DNA of 45,000 bases from Cristatella mucedo. Lineage: Eukaryota; Bryozoa; Phylactolaemata; Cristatellidae. The notes under the pieces were generated by a model that was given only the letters and a program-made list of their open reading frames with translations, did not search any database and was not told the origin of the DNA. Of this stretch, positions 10,101 to 40,500 are shown one piece after another. The DNA lies in NCBI GenBank assembly GCA_009760855.2, contig WPIO01000022.1, forward strand, positions 4,855,001 through 4,900,000, in the 5' to 3' direction. Every line of letters starts with the position of its first letter. Positions within the stretch are counted from its first letter, which is position 1. The position numbers and the translations under genes are program-made.

Positions 10101-10830
10101 AATCCTCTGTTTGAATGGTTTTCACAGAGTTTGGTTGCCTTGGTATTTAGGACCTGTCCCGTGTACATTAATTCCCTAAGTGTGCATTGTCGGTGCTTCC
10201 GTGGAATCTGTGAACCAATGACTTGTCAAGCTATTTGCATTAGGCATAAAGTGGGAGTTGGAAGAGGCCTGCGATCAATCGCGTCACTCTGACCACATGC
10301 GACAGGCTGCAAAGGGCTGGCCAACTTTGCAAAGCTGTAGTGGTTAATTGACACGAGCGAGCTACTGCATCTGCCACCATATTCTGAAAGCAAGGCAATG
10401 CCATCAAAGTGTAGTGCCGCGTGTTGACGACGGCACGCCTGGGCTTGCTAGATGGGCTGGTGGCACCTGCCAATTACGACGTGGGCTTGCTCGTGCAGCT
10501 TGTCTGCTAAATTTCCGTGGCACCACCGGAGCAGTTCATGTGTGGGGGAAGCCTCCGGCCGGAGCTCTTCCCACCACTGCATCTTCTTGTCTAGGCCCCA
10601 GCAGCCGTGCCACTTGCGGCTTGGGGCAAGATGAGATCATTACCGCCTGTCTTTCGTACACTCTCTTTGGCTGGGATATACTGACTGCATCGATCGCTGC
10701 TCGATGACCGGCTGCTGAGCTGCTGATTCTGCGATGACTCGTGCGAGCGTCTTTCAGCTCGGCCGGCGCAGGCTGTCTTTTGTTCGCCTTCAAGGCTGCT
10801 GTTCGGTCATCCGTACTTTTACCATTGTAG
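10101..10830. other. Upstream flank or intron 1 of THOC1, no exon identified
   Basis: Fairly GC-rich near 10430-10780. An ATG at 10630 starts MRSLPPVF, faintly like the family N-terminus, but it runs into a stop and has no good donor. Left unassigned. Confidence 0.3.
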
Positions 10831-29880
<19,050 letters not shown>

Positions 29881-29910
29881 TTGGATCTGTGTATGCGATT
29901 GGAAAGAGCA

Positions 29911-29916
29911 ATTAAA
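29911..29916 (+). promoter_or_regulatory. polyadenylation signal ATTAAA for THOC1
   Basis: ATTAAA, the commonest variant of AATAAA, lies 31 bases past the THOC1 stop codon. If used, the 3' UTR is very short. Confidence 0.5.
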
Positions 29917-31474
29917 TACTTCTATGTTTTCGTAAACAGTATTATTTGGATTCTGTGGCATTTGAATTCACGGACCTGGTCCTTGGGGAAATGGCTGCCA
30001 TACCTGTCATACGCTGTGACTCATTGGATTGTTGCTTCGAGCCAGTTGAGCAGGAAGAGGGGTAGGTAGCATGTCTACCGGGTAACACTTTATGCCGACG
30101 TCTGGGTCCAGACGTCAATGTATGCTTCCAGCATCGTGGGACTACTTGCTTGTTCTTGTGATCTGTGCTAGTTGTGTGATATCCAGCTTTCATTTATGCT
30201 TGATTGTACTGTCGTCATATTTAGCCATATATTCTCTCGGCTATCCCTAGTCAGGCAGAGTTAAGTTGGCTGATTAGCTTAGTAGGATAGGGAGAACCTG
30301 AAGTTGTACAATGTTCCATCATGCCCCATGAAAATCGGTGCTGCCGAATGTTTTGGCCTCATGGAGGCATTGGTTTATAGGCAGGGCTGGTGGTATTTGG
30401 CTTGCAGTATTTCTTTTTTGTCATTCGCCTGTGCACCCACCGTCAGGTACCTACACATGTGTGTTCCGAGCCATACGAAGTGACTGGGCTCGAATGGGCT
30501 TTTGCATGAGGGTACTTATCCTGGCCTGCTTGGTGATTACCTGAATGTGTGCCCTCCTCATATTCTTTTGCTCTTTATTACTGGTATTAAAATATGGATG
30601 CACAGACCTAGAGGTCCTAAGTGTGACTGGTTCATAGGGTCTATGCTGACAAACTGTCCGACTTGACAGGTACAGATACTGTTATAGTGAAAATGCGTTG
30701 TCACACTGTATGGGCTTTTGAAAGCTTGAGCATCTCATGCCTTTTTGGTCGTGTTAATTATAAGAGACCATGAGCTGACAAATGGGTGATGTTCATTCAG
30801 ATTACCCCAGCACCGGCGTAGGAGTACTGCACGAAACAACTCATTATTGGCCCAGCACATGAATGTAGTCATTCTTTAAAATGCCCGACTCACACATGCT
30901 TGGTTTCTATCAGCTTGCAAGTGAGCCAGAACAAGCCTTTAAAAGCTGCATGGTTGTTCTTGTCCCTACTTGCATCCACTTTCTTGAGTAGTGTAGTCAA
31001 TCAAGAGATTAATCGGTCTTTTTTATATTACCCACATCGGCTACAATTGAGCATGAGCTGGTGTTAGTGCCACTTTAGAGCGCTTCAGTGTTGTGCTAGC
31101 ATTGCATGGCCCTGTTGCCCTCGAGTCAGTGGTCCCGAATCAGTGGGCTACCACTACTGGTAGTCGGCTACCGGTCCAGTTGGAAGCCATAGGCAGAGGT
31201 TAAAACGCATACGGAGGAAAGCTTTGAAAGCTATCTCAAATCGATCTGTGCTCTTGTCAAGTCGATCTGTGCTCTTATAGCCTTAGTTTGTCCAATGTCG
31301 TTGGTGCTAGGGGCTAGACGTCAAGAGTGGCTTTTGCTTTGCTGCCGCTAGCTGTTCGATGCTACGCTTTTGCATGTATTTTCCACTTGACTAGCGAGCA
31401 ACAGTAGAACTCCAATGGCTACCACCGTAGTCGCTGCCGTCCTCCTGAGACTACTCCTGGAAGATGCACCGTGG
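29917..31474. other. Intergenic, nothing recognised
   Basis: Downstream of THOC1. No conserved domain, LINE, SINE or tandem repeat was seen on either strand. Confidence 0.5.
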
Positions 31475-31838
31475 TCGATAATAATAATAATAATACACTT
31501 GATAAAGTGTCCTCGGAGAACTCAAATCTCTTTCTAGGCGCTTTTTACATTTGCTGCAAAGGGAAACGCGATTGAATGGTGAGTAATGTTATGCTTGATA
31601 AACAACTTGAATAACATAGTTAGGGGTGACATGCACAGGGTCAGCATGCAAGTGTGGTTAGTGGCAGCATGCGCGGTGTCAGCAGGCATAAGCAAGTAAA
31701 GGACGAGTCACAGGGACCCACTAAATGCTGTCTTAAATAGGTGTGTTTTAAGTTCTTTTTAAATGTGGTCAAGTCAGGGGATTGTTCTGACGCAAGTCGG
31801 GAGTGAGTTCTAGGCTTTGGGAGCATACGAACTAAACC
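31475..31838 (-). mobile_element. LINE 3'-end relic (family 2)
   Basis: (AAT)n, CACTTGATAAAGTGTCCTCG, CTCTTTCTAGGCGC, the CAGGGTCAGCATGCAAGTGT block and GTTCTAGGCTTTGGGAGCAT, i.e. 3' UTR plus the last codons. Confidence 0.85.
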
Positions 31839-34197
31839 TGGACAGACAATCGAAAGTTTAGCCAGCAAGCGAGCCAGATGCATCAACATGGGTAAGGCAA
31901 CCCTCGGTAGAACGGACGTGAGCTCCATATTGTGTGAACAAGCACTGAAGCTTGTTTGGATCGTACAGCTCCTGTACATATTATCTCTTGTTGGAAATCT
32001 GATCCTTTTAATGTGTCCATTGGGGTTTGTAAAATCATTTCTAATCCACTTGTTCTATCCTGAATATATATTTAATTCCATGACCATCGGAATCATAGTT
32101 AAAGATCACAAAATAATAATTATCGTTTGATGCCGGCTTTGTAGTAATTTCGTGGATAGAACTAATGCAGCTCATTTCTCATGCCGAGATCTACCAATGC
32201 ATGTCGTCCGGCATTATTTGAGCAACAACCTCTGACTGAGTAGCTAACCTTTGACCTGACCCTGCCGAAGGTTGCAGGCTAATTAATACACGCCCAATGT
32301 AGTGTCATTTCAAATAAACGAAGAATCTCAAAATACCCCGTACGTCTTGTAATTCATAATTCATTAACTTAAGTTGGGGCACTAAATTTGAAAATCGCTT
32401 ACCGACATTGAAAATTTCTAATAACCAACCTGAGTATACAGCGGTTTTGGCATGGGGAGATAACCTCAACCGTAAGGACCAAAGCGAGTTCTAGTTAAAA
32501 TCTCTCAAGAAAAACTCTGATCCTCTAAAAATTTATCATTCCCAATTTTAGTCGACGCTGAAGCTCAGCGCCACGTACAACCACGCTCGCATACAACCGA
32601 ACCCTCACGTACAACCGTCCTCGTTGTGTACGCCGAATGCATGCTGGTGTTGCAATTAGCGAAGCGCCCTTACACTACTGTACTCAGGACTATCCTATAT
32701 ATACTACCTACTATACTATATATACTATCCTATTATACTAACTTTACTCAGCTGCAGCCAATAGCTAGGCCATTTGACGGCCGTTGCGATTCATCGAACT
32801 CTCGTATTCGCCGTGAGACTCCACATGAACAGCCTCCCTCGGGAGACACCGCTATACAACCGCGTACAACTTCGCTAGCGTACAACCTCGAATACATGCC
32901 AACACAAACCCGAGCCATCGTGCTTGGCCCGCCCTCGGCCCCTGCAAACCCCAACCCCTCTCGATGGGACTTTGCCCACGGTCATGTGACTCCTCACTGT
33001 GCAATCGCCTAGGGCATTGGGCAGCGCCAGGAAGAAAATAGAAAACCAAAACAGTTATCTTTTGGTAAGGTTTTAATAGCTAACGCCAAACCACACTATC
33101 CATGTCAAAACTACTTGGCAGTTTATTGAGTGAATATCTTAGGAAGCCGCTATGAAAAATTATCCAAACAGTGCCGGAGCAAGGGGTGGCGGTGAGACCT
33201 GTTTGCAGTGGACGTGACTGCTGGGAGTTTTGTGAGCAGGTCAACGACCTCGTTCCTTGGGAGCATTGATCTTCAGGGAAAATGGCCGCAGCAGGCAGTG
33301 AAAGAACTGGGCACTGCATCTGAAGGCGGCCGTGCCCGGATTTGATCACAGTAGTGGAACGTCTCCTATGGGGTACCTAGCAACTAAGGATTGGCTGGAG
33401 GGATGTATAGTTGCCTTGCAGAGCCCCATAGAGTCATGTACGTATCGAGGGTGCTCAAACCAACGGTAGAATCCTCTGCAGGTTTCCTCTCCCCAAGCGA
33501 GGCTGCTAGAAAATTCCATCGCACTGCTGGGGACTCCATTCCAAGCTTCAAATGCGGGTCAAGTATCAAAGGCCCCTCTATGTACTGCAGTCTTCAAAGG
33601 CAATAGGGAAACCTAGCGTCAAAGAATATTCAAGTTGCTGCGGTCTGCAAAGGCACGACCTGTAGTGGGATCTATCATGCTAAAGTGAGGCTAGTTTTGT
33701 ACCCAGGCTAGGTTCGGTTGGCTTGGACCGGGCGGCTATAATGAGGGTAAGGGTCACCGGCTAGGCCGGAGTCGGACCTACGGCATGGCCAGATGTGCTG
33801 TGGCGGGAGGTGACCGGGGCTCTTGGGTAGGAGAAGTTGGCCGTGTAAGTCGTGGTGTTAGAGGCTCCCGGTCTCTCCGAGTTTTGCACCTGGATGGTTG
33901 CACACGTGCTCCAGCGATGCGGCCACGCACGCAAGGCAACGAGTGCCCACGGCCCAAGCGGAGCTGGATAGCACGCTCGTTGTTGAGACTTGTATATTCC
34001 GCATTCCCCGTGTAGCGTGTTCGTGACCGCCCCCATGTGTTGGCGTCTTTCGGCGGAAGCTCTCGACTGTGGTGGACGTCGACTCCGATTAGTCAAGCAG
34101 TTACTTAGCTAGCCGGATCTTTTACGGTGTACGCTCGTACTGTTGGATTCGGTGACGGTACAACGGCGGGACTGCAGAGGCCGACTGACCAACTAAC
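31839..34197. other. Intergenic, nothing recognised
   Basis: Mixed composition. TATA-rich repeats occur near 32694-32745. Reading frames such as 33384-33569 on the - strand have no recognisable domain. Confidence 0.45.
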
Positions 34198-35160
34198 ACG
34201 TTTCGGCCGGAAGAAGCATAATTCATCTGCAAACTTGTCCGTTAAATATGATTTTCTTAATGGACTGAATATGTGTTCGCTCTGGCGGCGGGCGAAGAAG
34301 ATCCACGACCGACTCTCCCGCGTACGAGTCGTGGATCAGGCGATGGCTGTCTTTGTACGCTGGCGAAGCAGGTGACTCGAGCGGGGTCAGCGTGCACACT
34401 TTGTAGTAGCCGTTGGATATGCTGCTCCGGAGCACGTGGCCTGGACAGACGGAGAGAGTAGATAGCGCGCGTACAGGCTCACGCATAAGCAAGAAGTCGA
34501 AATGCTCGGCGAGGATATGGTCGCGTGCCTAGAAAGAGATTTAGCTCACTTAAGTGCGAAACGCAAAACAGCCGGTCGCGGTTTTAAGTTTGTACGTCGC
34601 ATTGCAGCATATGCAAAATGCGGAGAAGGATAATAGGTTCTCTGAGTGCACTATGCAAATGTATTATCATTATATTAGTGGCGACCCACTTCGATATTCT
34701 CGAACAATAAAAGCTGCCGAAAATTGTACATAAATTACACTAAAACTATGTAACCAAAATATGCTAAGATTCACACGGAGCCTGCACAAATCAGAGCGCT
34801 TGCTACGATTTCCGGAGGTTTTAAATAATACCTAGATGCGTAAAAAATGTTCAAACTGTGAAGAAAGTCTTTTGTAAATGGATTAGCAGGCCCTGATATA
34901 CCCAAGTGAATTCAGCACGTTTGGCCTGCTGCATTGAAAGTACCAAGGCTCCACACTTAGTAGAAATATCCTGGCGGGTGGCTGCAAATATTGACTGACT
35001 AGACCACGACTGCGAGGCCCTCAAGCTTCGTGAATTGCTCAAAGCCTTGTGCCTCGGCCTAAGCCTGAGGTTTAGTATCTCAGCAAGTCAAGTAAAATAC
35101 TGCATTTTCTCAAGCGCTATATTCCTTCGTGATCTTACAGAGCTGATTATCGACTTTATA

Positions 35161-35207
<47 letters not shown>

Positions 35208-36330
35208 TTCAGGAATCCTGAGGCTGACGCCATTCCTGCCGTCCCTATACATTGAGAGCAAAAGGCGGTAGCAGTCGATTCTGTTTCTAGGCCTACATAA
35301 GAATGCTACTTTACAGGTGCAGAAGCATTTGCTGTGCAGGTCTCAAACTGCGGTACTCACTTCATACTAAATACTACAGCATATACTCTCAGGCTGCCGA
35401 CTTTGATGCATCCTTTCCAGTCATCCTGAGCCGCTCCTTCCACGACCTTCCTACTCACATCCTCGACTGTCCTTCTTACGCAGCTATGCTTCTCACTTTC
35501 TCTTTGTGGCGAGGGATGAAGTCTACTTTATGGTGTACCATATGCATACCGAAAGCCGCTCAGGGTTTAGTTTTGCTACGTAAAACCTGCCTTCGTAGCA
35601 CCTACGTAGTCTGTATAGCTTTGTTGAGTTACTGCAAGAGCTACATTACCGGGCACAGCTCCCATGTCACACCCACTTCCGTTCGAGCTTTTCTAGCTCC
35701 CAATCAAGCATTGAATCGATTTCAAGATCTTCTGTCTGACTAACATGTGGCTTCATTATCACGCGCCGGCCTAATTATCGGACCTCTTTTCTCCTCCGTC
35801 TGCCCTCGAACCACTCGCTCCTCTGTACCTAGTCATCTTGCACCAAATTGAAATCTATTGATGGTCGATCCTTCAGCTCGTACACACCAAATGTCTGAAA
35901 CTATCTATCTTCCGGCTACGGTCACTACCTTGTATCTCTTACGTGTAAGCTGAAGACGCATCTGCTCTGGTCAGCTTTTCCTAGGCACACAGTGAGCTTA
36001 CCTCTATGTTCGCTCTTGTATGCTTTCCTGCTAATCTGATGCACGATATTCTCTGGCTCTAACCTACCTATCAGAACTACTTCCCCCGTGAGGCTAGTCA
36101 TCGTGTTTTTCTGAATCGAATCGTTTAGCTACACCTTGGAGACCGTGTCTTTAGTTCGCATGCTCCCGTAGCCTGGAAATCACTGTTCCGACTGGCGTCA
36201 CGACATTCCATGACTTGACGACCTTTAAAAAGACGCTAAAAATGCATCTATTTATCACAGCATTTAGTGGGTCCGTGTGATTCGTCCTCTGTGTGCTTAT
36301 GCGAGCTGAAACTGTGCATGTCACCACTAA
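34198..36330. repeat. Inverted duplication, right arm, near-identical inner segment
   Basis: Partner of 4501-6690 in opposite orientation. It lacks nothing but microsatellite and homopolymer length. On the + strand it holds family-1-like LINE debris (35395-35640) and family-2 LINE debris (36030-36330). Confidence 0.9.
35157..35208. repeat. (TA)n microsatellite
   Basis: About 26 TA units with one CA interruption; counterpart of 5624-5727 in the left arm. Confidence 0.97.
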
Positions 36331-36625
36331 CCACATTTGCAAGCTTACCCTGTGCAAGTCACCACTAACCATGTTATTCTTGTTGACATTGTGTACGCTA
36401 GTACTAACCGTCTGATCATGCTTCCTATACACCATACGTCAAGGGCATAAAAAGAGATTAAGGTGGCAGAGTTCTCTTCCAAACGAATGCATTCAGTGCT
36501 AGTTACTAGCCAGAGTTGCTGTTAACCGGTAGCCAGCTGCGACTGTCTCAATGTTTGCTCCTGCAAGCTAAAAGGGTGTTCAACCAAGGAGCGAAATGTG
36601 AGTACGGATTAAATTTGGCTGTAGT

Positions 36626-36740
36626 GGAGCAGCTTGCTTAGCTAGCAGTAGCCATAGCAACGGCAACTGCTCCGGTAACCGGATTGGAACAGAAATCGTA
36701 AGAAAAAGTTAAATTATTGTGATCCAACGCATTGTCCATC
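36626..36740 (+). repeat. Direct repeat copy 1 of an unidentified element
   Basis: About 115 bases sharing CAACTGCTCCGGTAACCGGA, AGTTAAAT and CATTGTC blocks with 37659-37775, and present once in the left arm at 1366-1480 on the other strand. Contains short internal palindromes (GCTTGCTTAGCTAGC; GCTCC...GGAGC). Confidence 0.7.
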
Positions 36741-36812
36741 ATCGGCCGATCGGCAAGAAGGAACAAAATGAACGTCCAAATCAATAGCTTGCTTCTTGCA
36801 AACGTACAGCAG

Positions 36813-37305
36813 TACATATGCTTCCAGCCTATCTCTCTGACATACTCCCCCATGAGGCCAAGCATCGTACCACCCGCTTTTCGGAATCCAACAGTCTACA
36901 AATACCTCGTACAAACCTTAAATCCTTTGGAGACCGTGCATTTAGTTCGTATGCTCCCAAAGCCTGGAACTCCCGACCTGCGTCAGAACATCCCCTGACC
37001 TGACCATATTTAAAAGGAACTTAAAAACCTATTTAGGACAGCATTTAGTGGGTCCTTGTGATTCGTCCTTCACGTGCTTATTAGTGCTGACACTGTGCAT
37101 GCTGCCACTAACCACACTTGCATTCTGACCCTGTGCATGTCACCCCTAACCATGTTATTCATTTTGTTTGTTTTTTCAAGCATGATTTTACTTACCATTC
37201 AATTGCATTTCCCTTTGCAGCAAATGTAAAGCGCCTAGAAAGAGATTGAGTTCTCTGAATGCGCTTTATCAAGTACATTATTATTATTATTATTATTATT
37301 ACCAC
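36813..37305 (+). mobile_element. 5'-truncated LINE insertion (family 2)
   Basis: Begins in the RT C-terminal region (frame reading LPAYLSDILPHEAKHRTTRF), continues through the 3' UTR (CCCTGTGCATGTCACCCCTA, GCAAATGTAAAGCGCCTAGA) to GCGCTTTATCAAGTACATT and (ATT)n. The left arm reads across the site (CAGCAGTACATTTGCTACTG on the complement), giving an empty-site comparison. Confidence 0.9.
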
Positions 37306-37658
37306 CGCACTACGTGCTAGACAAGTGCTCACACATAAGAGGAGAACTGCCAAGAAGTATTCACCTTGACATGGGCTCAGTGGATGCAAAAGACATACCA
37401 CACACACAGGCCCGTGATACAATTACAAGCACGATGATCCTCTGTCTAACGATTTCGATAAGTATAAAAGGGGTATGCACGAGAGTGGCCTTAAAACAAT
37501 GCGTCAGCATGTTGAAATATGTCCCTACTGCAATAGCTAAAGGCGAGCGTGTGTCGTAAATACACAATAACATTACGACTGCCTGTCCACCACAATCGCT
37601 ACCTGATGCAATGGCTAGCTAGGTTTGCCTCGGATCACGATAAAGATAGCTGTGCTGA

Positions 37659-37775
37659 GGCTACAGCTTGCCAAGCAAGCTGTAGCCCCAGCAACGCTAA
37701 CTGCTGCTCCGGTAACACCGGATCGGAGCAGCAATCCTAAAAAAGAGTTAAATTTTGTGGTGCAATGTATTGTCG
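37659..37775 (+). repeat. Direct repeat copy 2 of an unidentified element
   Basis: Same orientation as 36626-36740: GGCTACAGCTTGCCAAGCAA, AACTGCTGCTCCGGTAACAC, GAGTTAAATTTTGTGG, CAATGTATTGTC. Lies immediately outside the homology shared with the left arm. Confidence 0.7.
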
Positions 37776-38009
37776 CCTTCCCGTCCGAAAGTAAAATAAT
37801 GCCGACGCGGCCTTCAGATAATCGTTATCCTTCAGAGATAATCATTTAAGTCCAGCAGCCGAGTGGAGCAGAATGCAAAAGTCCAGCAAGTATTCTAAAC
37901 GCTCGAATACAAATAGAGAGAGCTACCAGGTTTCAGTCCTGGTTTGGCTTAGTTCTTTCGACTTCAGTCTTCCTGCAGATGACCTTCGGGCTCCATAAGT
38001 TCAGCCCGC
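37776..38009. other. Nothing recognised
   Basis: Short gap between repeats with no identifiable feature. Confidence 0.5.
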
Positions 38010-38145
38010 CGCCCGGGTTTGGTGCAGAGGGTAAGGCCCTCACGTTTGACAACCAGGTCGTGGGCTAGAGCGCTTTGGCTTATGAGGGCATGCATGAAGC
38101 GCCTAAATAGAGACCAAGTTCTCTAAGGGTGCTATACAAATGAAA
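38010..38145 (+). mobile_element. tRNA-derived SINE, family A
   Basis: Box A TGGTGCAGAGG (38020-38030), degraded box B near GGTCGTGGGCTAGAG, 3' domain AAGCGCCTAAATAGAGACCA and GTTCTCTAAGGGTGCTATAC. Confidence 0.8.
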
Positions 38146-38158
38146 TATTCGCGCGCAG

Positions 38159-38159
<1 letters not shown>

Positions 38160-38194
<35 letters not shown>
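38160..38194. repeat. (CA)n microsatellite
   Basis: About 17 CA units directly after the SINE end. Confidence 0.97.
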
Positions 38195-38200
<6 letters not shown>

Positions 38201-38599
38201 GGCCAGCCCCACTTTAAGCACGAGGCTGGCTCATGTAATCCACAAAGACATCTTCAAAATAGAGACTAATATCGAGCTTAGACGCCAGCATGGACAGAGC
38301 AGATGGTACAATTGGTGATCAAAGCTCCAGCTATCGCTATTAGAAGTACTGCCTAGATCAAATTTCCAGTAGAGTTTTCTCCTACGGCAAAGCCTTTCAT
38401 TAAGTTCATCTTCTTCTACCAGCATGATGTCGCTAAGAAGGTGCAAGTAACGTCTCCTCTGACGGCAATCGGTTAGGGGACTTGGACCGGCAGGCGTATC
38501 GCTAAGGCAGGCGTATCGCTAGGGGTCGTTGCTGAGAAGTCCAGCCCAAGTCACTGACCGCCATTAGCGTATCCTATCAAAGACACTAGAACAAGTGGC
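38195..38599. other. Nothing recognised
   Basis: Only a short direct duplication GCAGGCGTATCGCTA near 38489-38522. Confidence 0.5.
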
Positions 38600-39236
38600 G
38601 CACTAGCTGAACTCATATATTGAAACTTCAAACCTTGCTAATAAGTTACAGTCTGGTTTTAAAGCTACTCACTCTACAGAGTCGGCATTGCTTCGGATGC
38701 ATAGCGATCTACTTAGAAATGCAGACTTAGGTAGAGTCTCTCTGCTTGTCTCACTCGAGTTTTCGGCAGCTTTTGATACTATCGATCACCATGTCTCCTC
38801 GAGTGCACTTATCTCGTCAGGCATCACTGGCACTGCGTTGCAATGGTTCAGGTCCTATCTCAGTGGGAGACGCCAGAGTATTGATGTGAATGGATATAAA
38901 AGATCACCCGAAGTACCTCAGAAGTATGGGGTACCTCAGGGATAAATGCTTGGTCCAGTTCTCGGTTCTCTTGTTGATCTGATTGCCAAGCACAACCTAT
39001 GCTTTCACTTCTATGCAGATGACACTCAGTTGTACCTTTACTTTGATCCCTCCCAGTCCTCCAGCACGTCGAATTCTCTCAACTCCCTTGCTGCATGTAT
39101 AGAGGACATTCGCACATGGATGGCAGCAAACTTTCTTAAACTGAATGATGATAAAACCAACTTACTAGTTTTGGTCAAACCAAGTGTGATCCAGAAATTG
39201 GAGAGGCTAACACTCACGGTCGGCTCTGCCTGTGGC
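38600..39236 (+). mobile_element. LINE RT relic (family 2)
   Basis: RT from LNSYIETS through motif A (SAAFDTIDHH), motif B (YGVPQG then stop), motif C FYADDTQLYL and the thumb NFLKLNDDKTNLL, ending near TVGSAC. Broken by an in-frame stop at 38943 and by deletions near 38800 and 38960. Confidence 0.9.
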
Positions 39237-39382
39237 CTAGAGCTCACGTCAACTTCAACGCTAATACCCCGAGTCCCGAATACTCACCGTTCCTTATCTC
39301 AGGGTACCGGCTTTTTATACAGCCTTGGCGACAAACCACAACCCCCTAATTGTGCATGATCTCATAATTGTGAATAACCTGT

Positions 39383-40500
39383 ATAATAATAATACACTTG
39401 ATAAAGCACCCTCAGAGAATTCAATCTCTTTCTAGGCGCATTACATTTGCTGCAAAGGAAATTCGATCGAATGGTGAGTGGTATTATGCTTGATAAACAA
39501 CAGGAATAACATGGTTAGGGGTGACATGTACAGGGTCAGCATGCAAGTGCGGTTGGTGGCAATATGCACAGTGTCAGCACGCAAACGCACATACAGGACG
39601 AATCGCAGGGACCCACTAAATGCTGTCCTAAATAGGTGTGTTTTTAAGTTCTTTTTAAATGTGATCAACTCAGGGGATGTTGTGACGCAAGTCGAGAGGG
39701 AGCTCCAGGCTTTGGGAGCATACGAACTAAATGCACGGTCTCCAAAGGATTTGATATTTGTACGAAGTATTGTAAACTGCTAGATTCCAAAAAGCGGGTG
39801 GTACGATACTTGGCCTGGTGGGGGAGTAGATCTGATAGACAGGGTGAAGCCAAATAATGAACGGACCTAAAAGTGAGCGACAAAACCTTGAAGTCGATTC
39901 GTTGCTTGACTGGTAGCCAGTGCAAGTCGGTGAGAAGTGGTGTGATGTGGCAATTGCGATGCTCACGACAGACAAGCCTAGCTGCAGAGTTTTGCACCAG
40001 TGGTAAACGCTTGATTGCACATGCTGGTAGGCCAGCAAGCAGTGAGGTACAGAAGGCAAGACGGGATGTCACAAATGCATGGACCAACTTAGATGTGGTA
40101 TCCCTATCTAAACAAGCCCAAATTTTAGCAATGTTATGTAGCTGAAAGTAGGCAGACTTGACTGTGGAGCTGATGTGGTCGTCTAACGAAAGGTTACTTT
40201 GGAACAGGACACCTAGATTTCACTTTACAGCAAATGTAAAGCGCCTAGAGAGAGATTAAATTCTCCGAGGGCGCTTTATCAAGTGAATTATTATTATTAT
40301 TATTATATAGATTACACATTCAACAGGAGATACGCTGGCAGAGCCGATTTTAAGCGTCAGCCTCTCCAATTTCTGAATCACACTTGGTTTGCCTATAACT
40401 AGCTTTACCATCATTTAATTTAAGACAATTTGCTGCTATCTACCTGCGAATGTCATCTATATATGCATCAAGGGAGTTGAGAGAACTTGACGTGTTCGAC
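39383..40500 (-). mobile_element. LINE relic (family 2), interrupted
   Basis: (AAT)n tail, 3' UTR and RT C-terminal half on the - strand (VHAFVTSRLAFCTSLLAGLP, LHWLPVKQRIDFKVL). The copy is split at 40218-40324 by a foreign tail fragment and resumes up to the thumb region. Frame-broken. Confidence 0.88.
40218..40310 (+). mobile_element. LINE/SINE 3' tail nested in another LINE
   Basis: CAGCAAATGTAAAGCGCCTA, GAGATTAAATTCTCCGAGGG, GCGCTTTATCAAGTG and (ATT)n: a complete tail of about 85 bases inserted in opposite orientation into the LINE at 39383-40500. Confidence 0.85.

Larger units (their letters stand above)
36331..37645. repeat. Inverted duplication, right arm, outer segment
   Basis: Partner of 4098-4319 and 889-1533, roughly 87 percent identical where aligned by eye. 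Uninterrupted at the points where the left arm carries a SINE, a LINE and a 1-kb block, but itself split by a LINE fragment at 36813-37305. Confidence 0.8.

Noticed and set aside
10630-10680. ATG reading MRSLPPVF as THOC1 exon 1
   Set aside because: Only weakly like the family N-terminus, followed by a stop, and no reasonable donor in phase 0.
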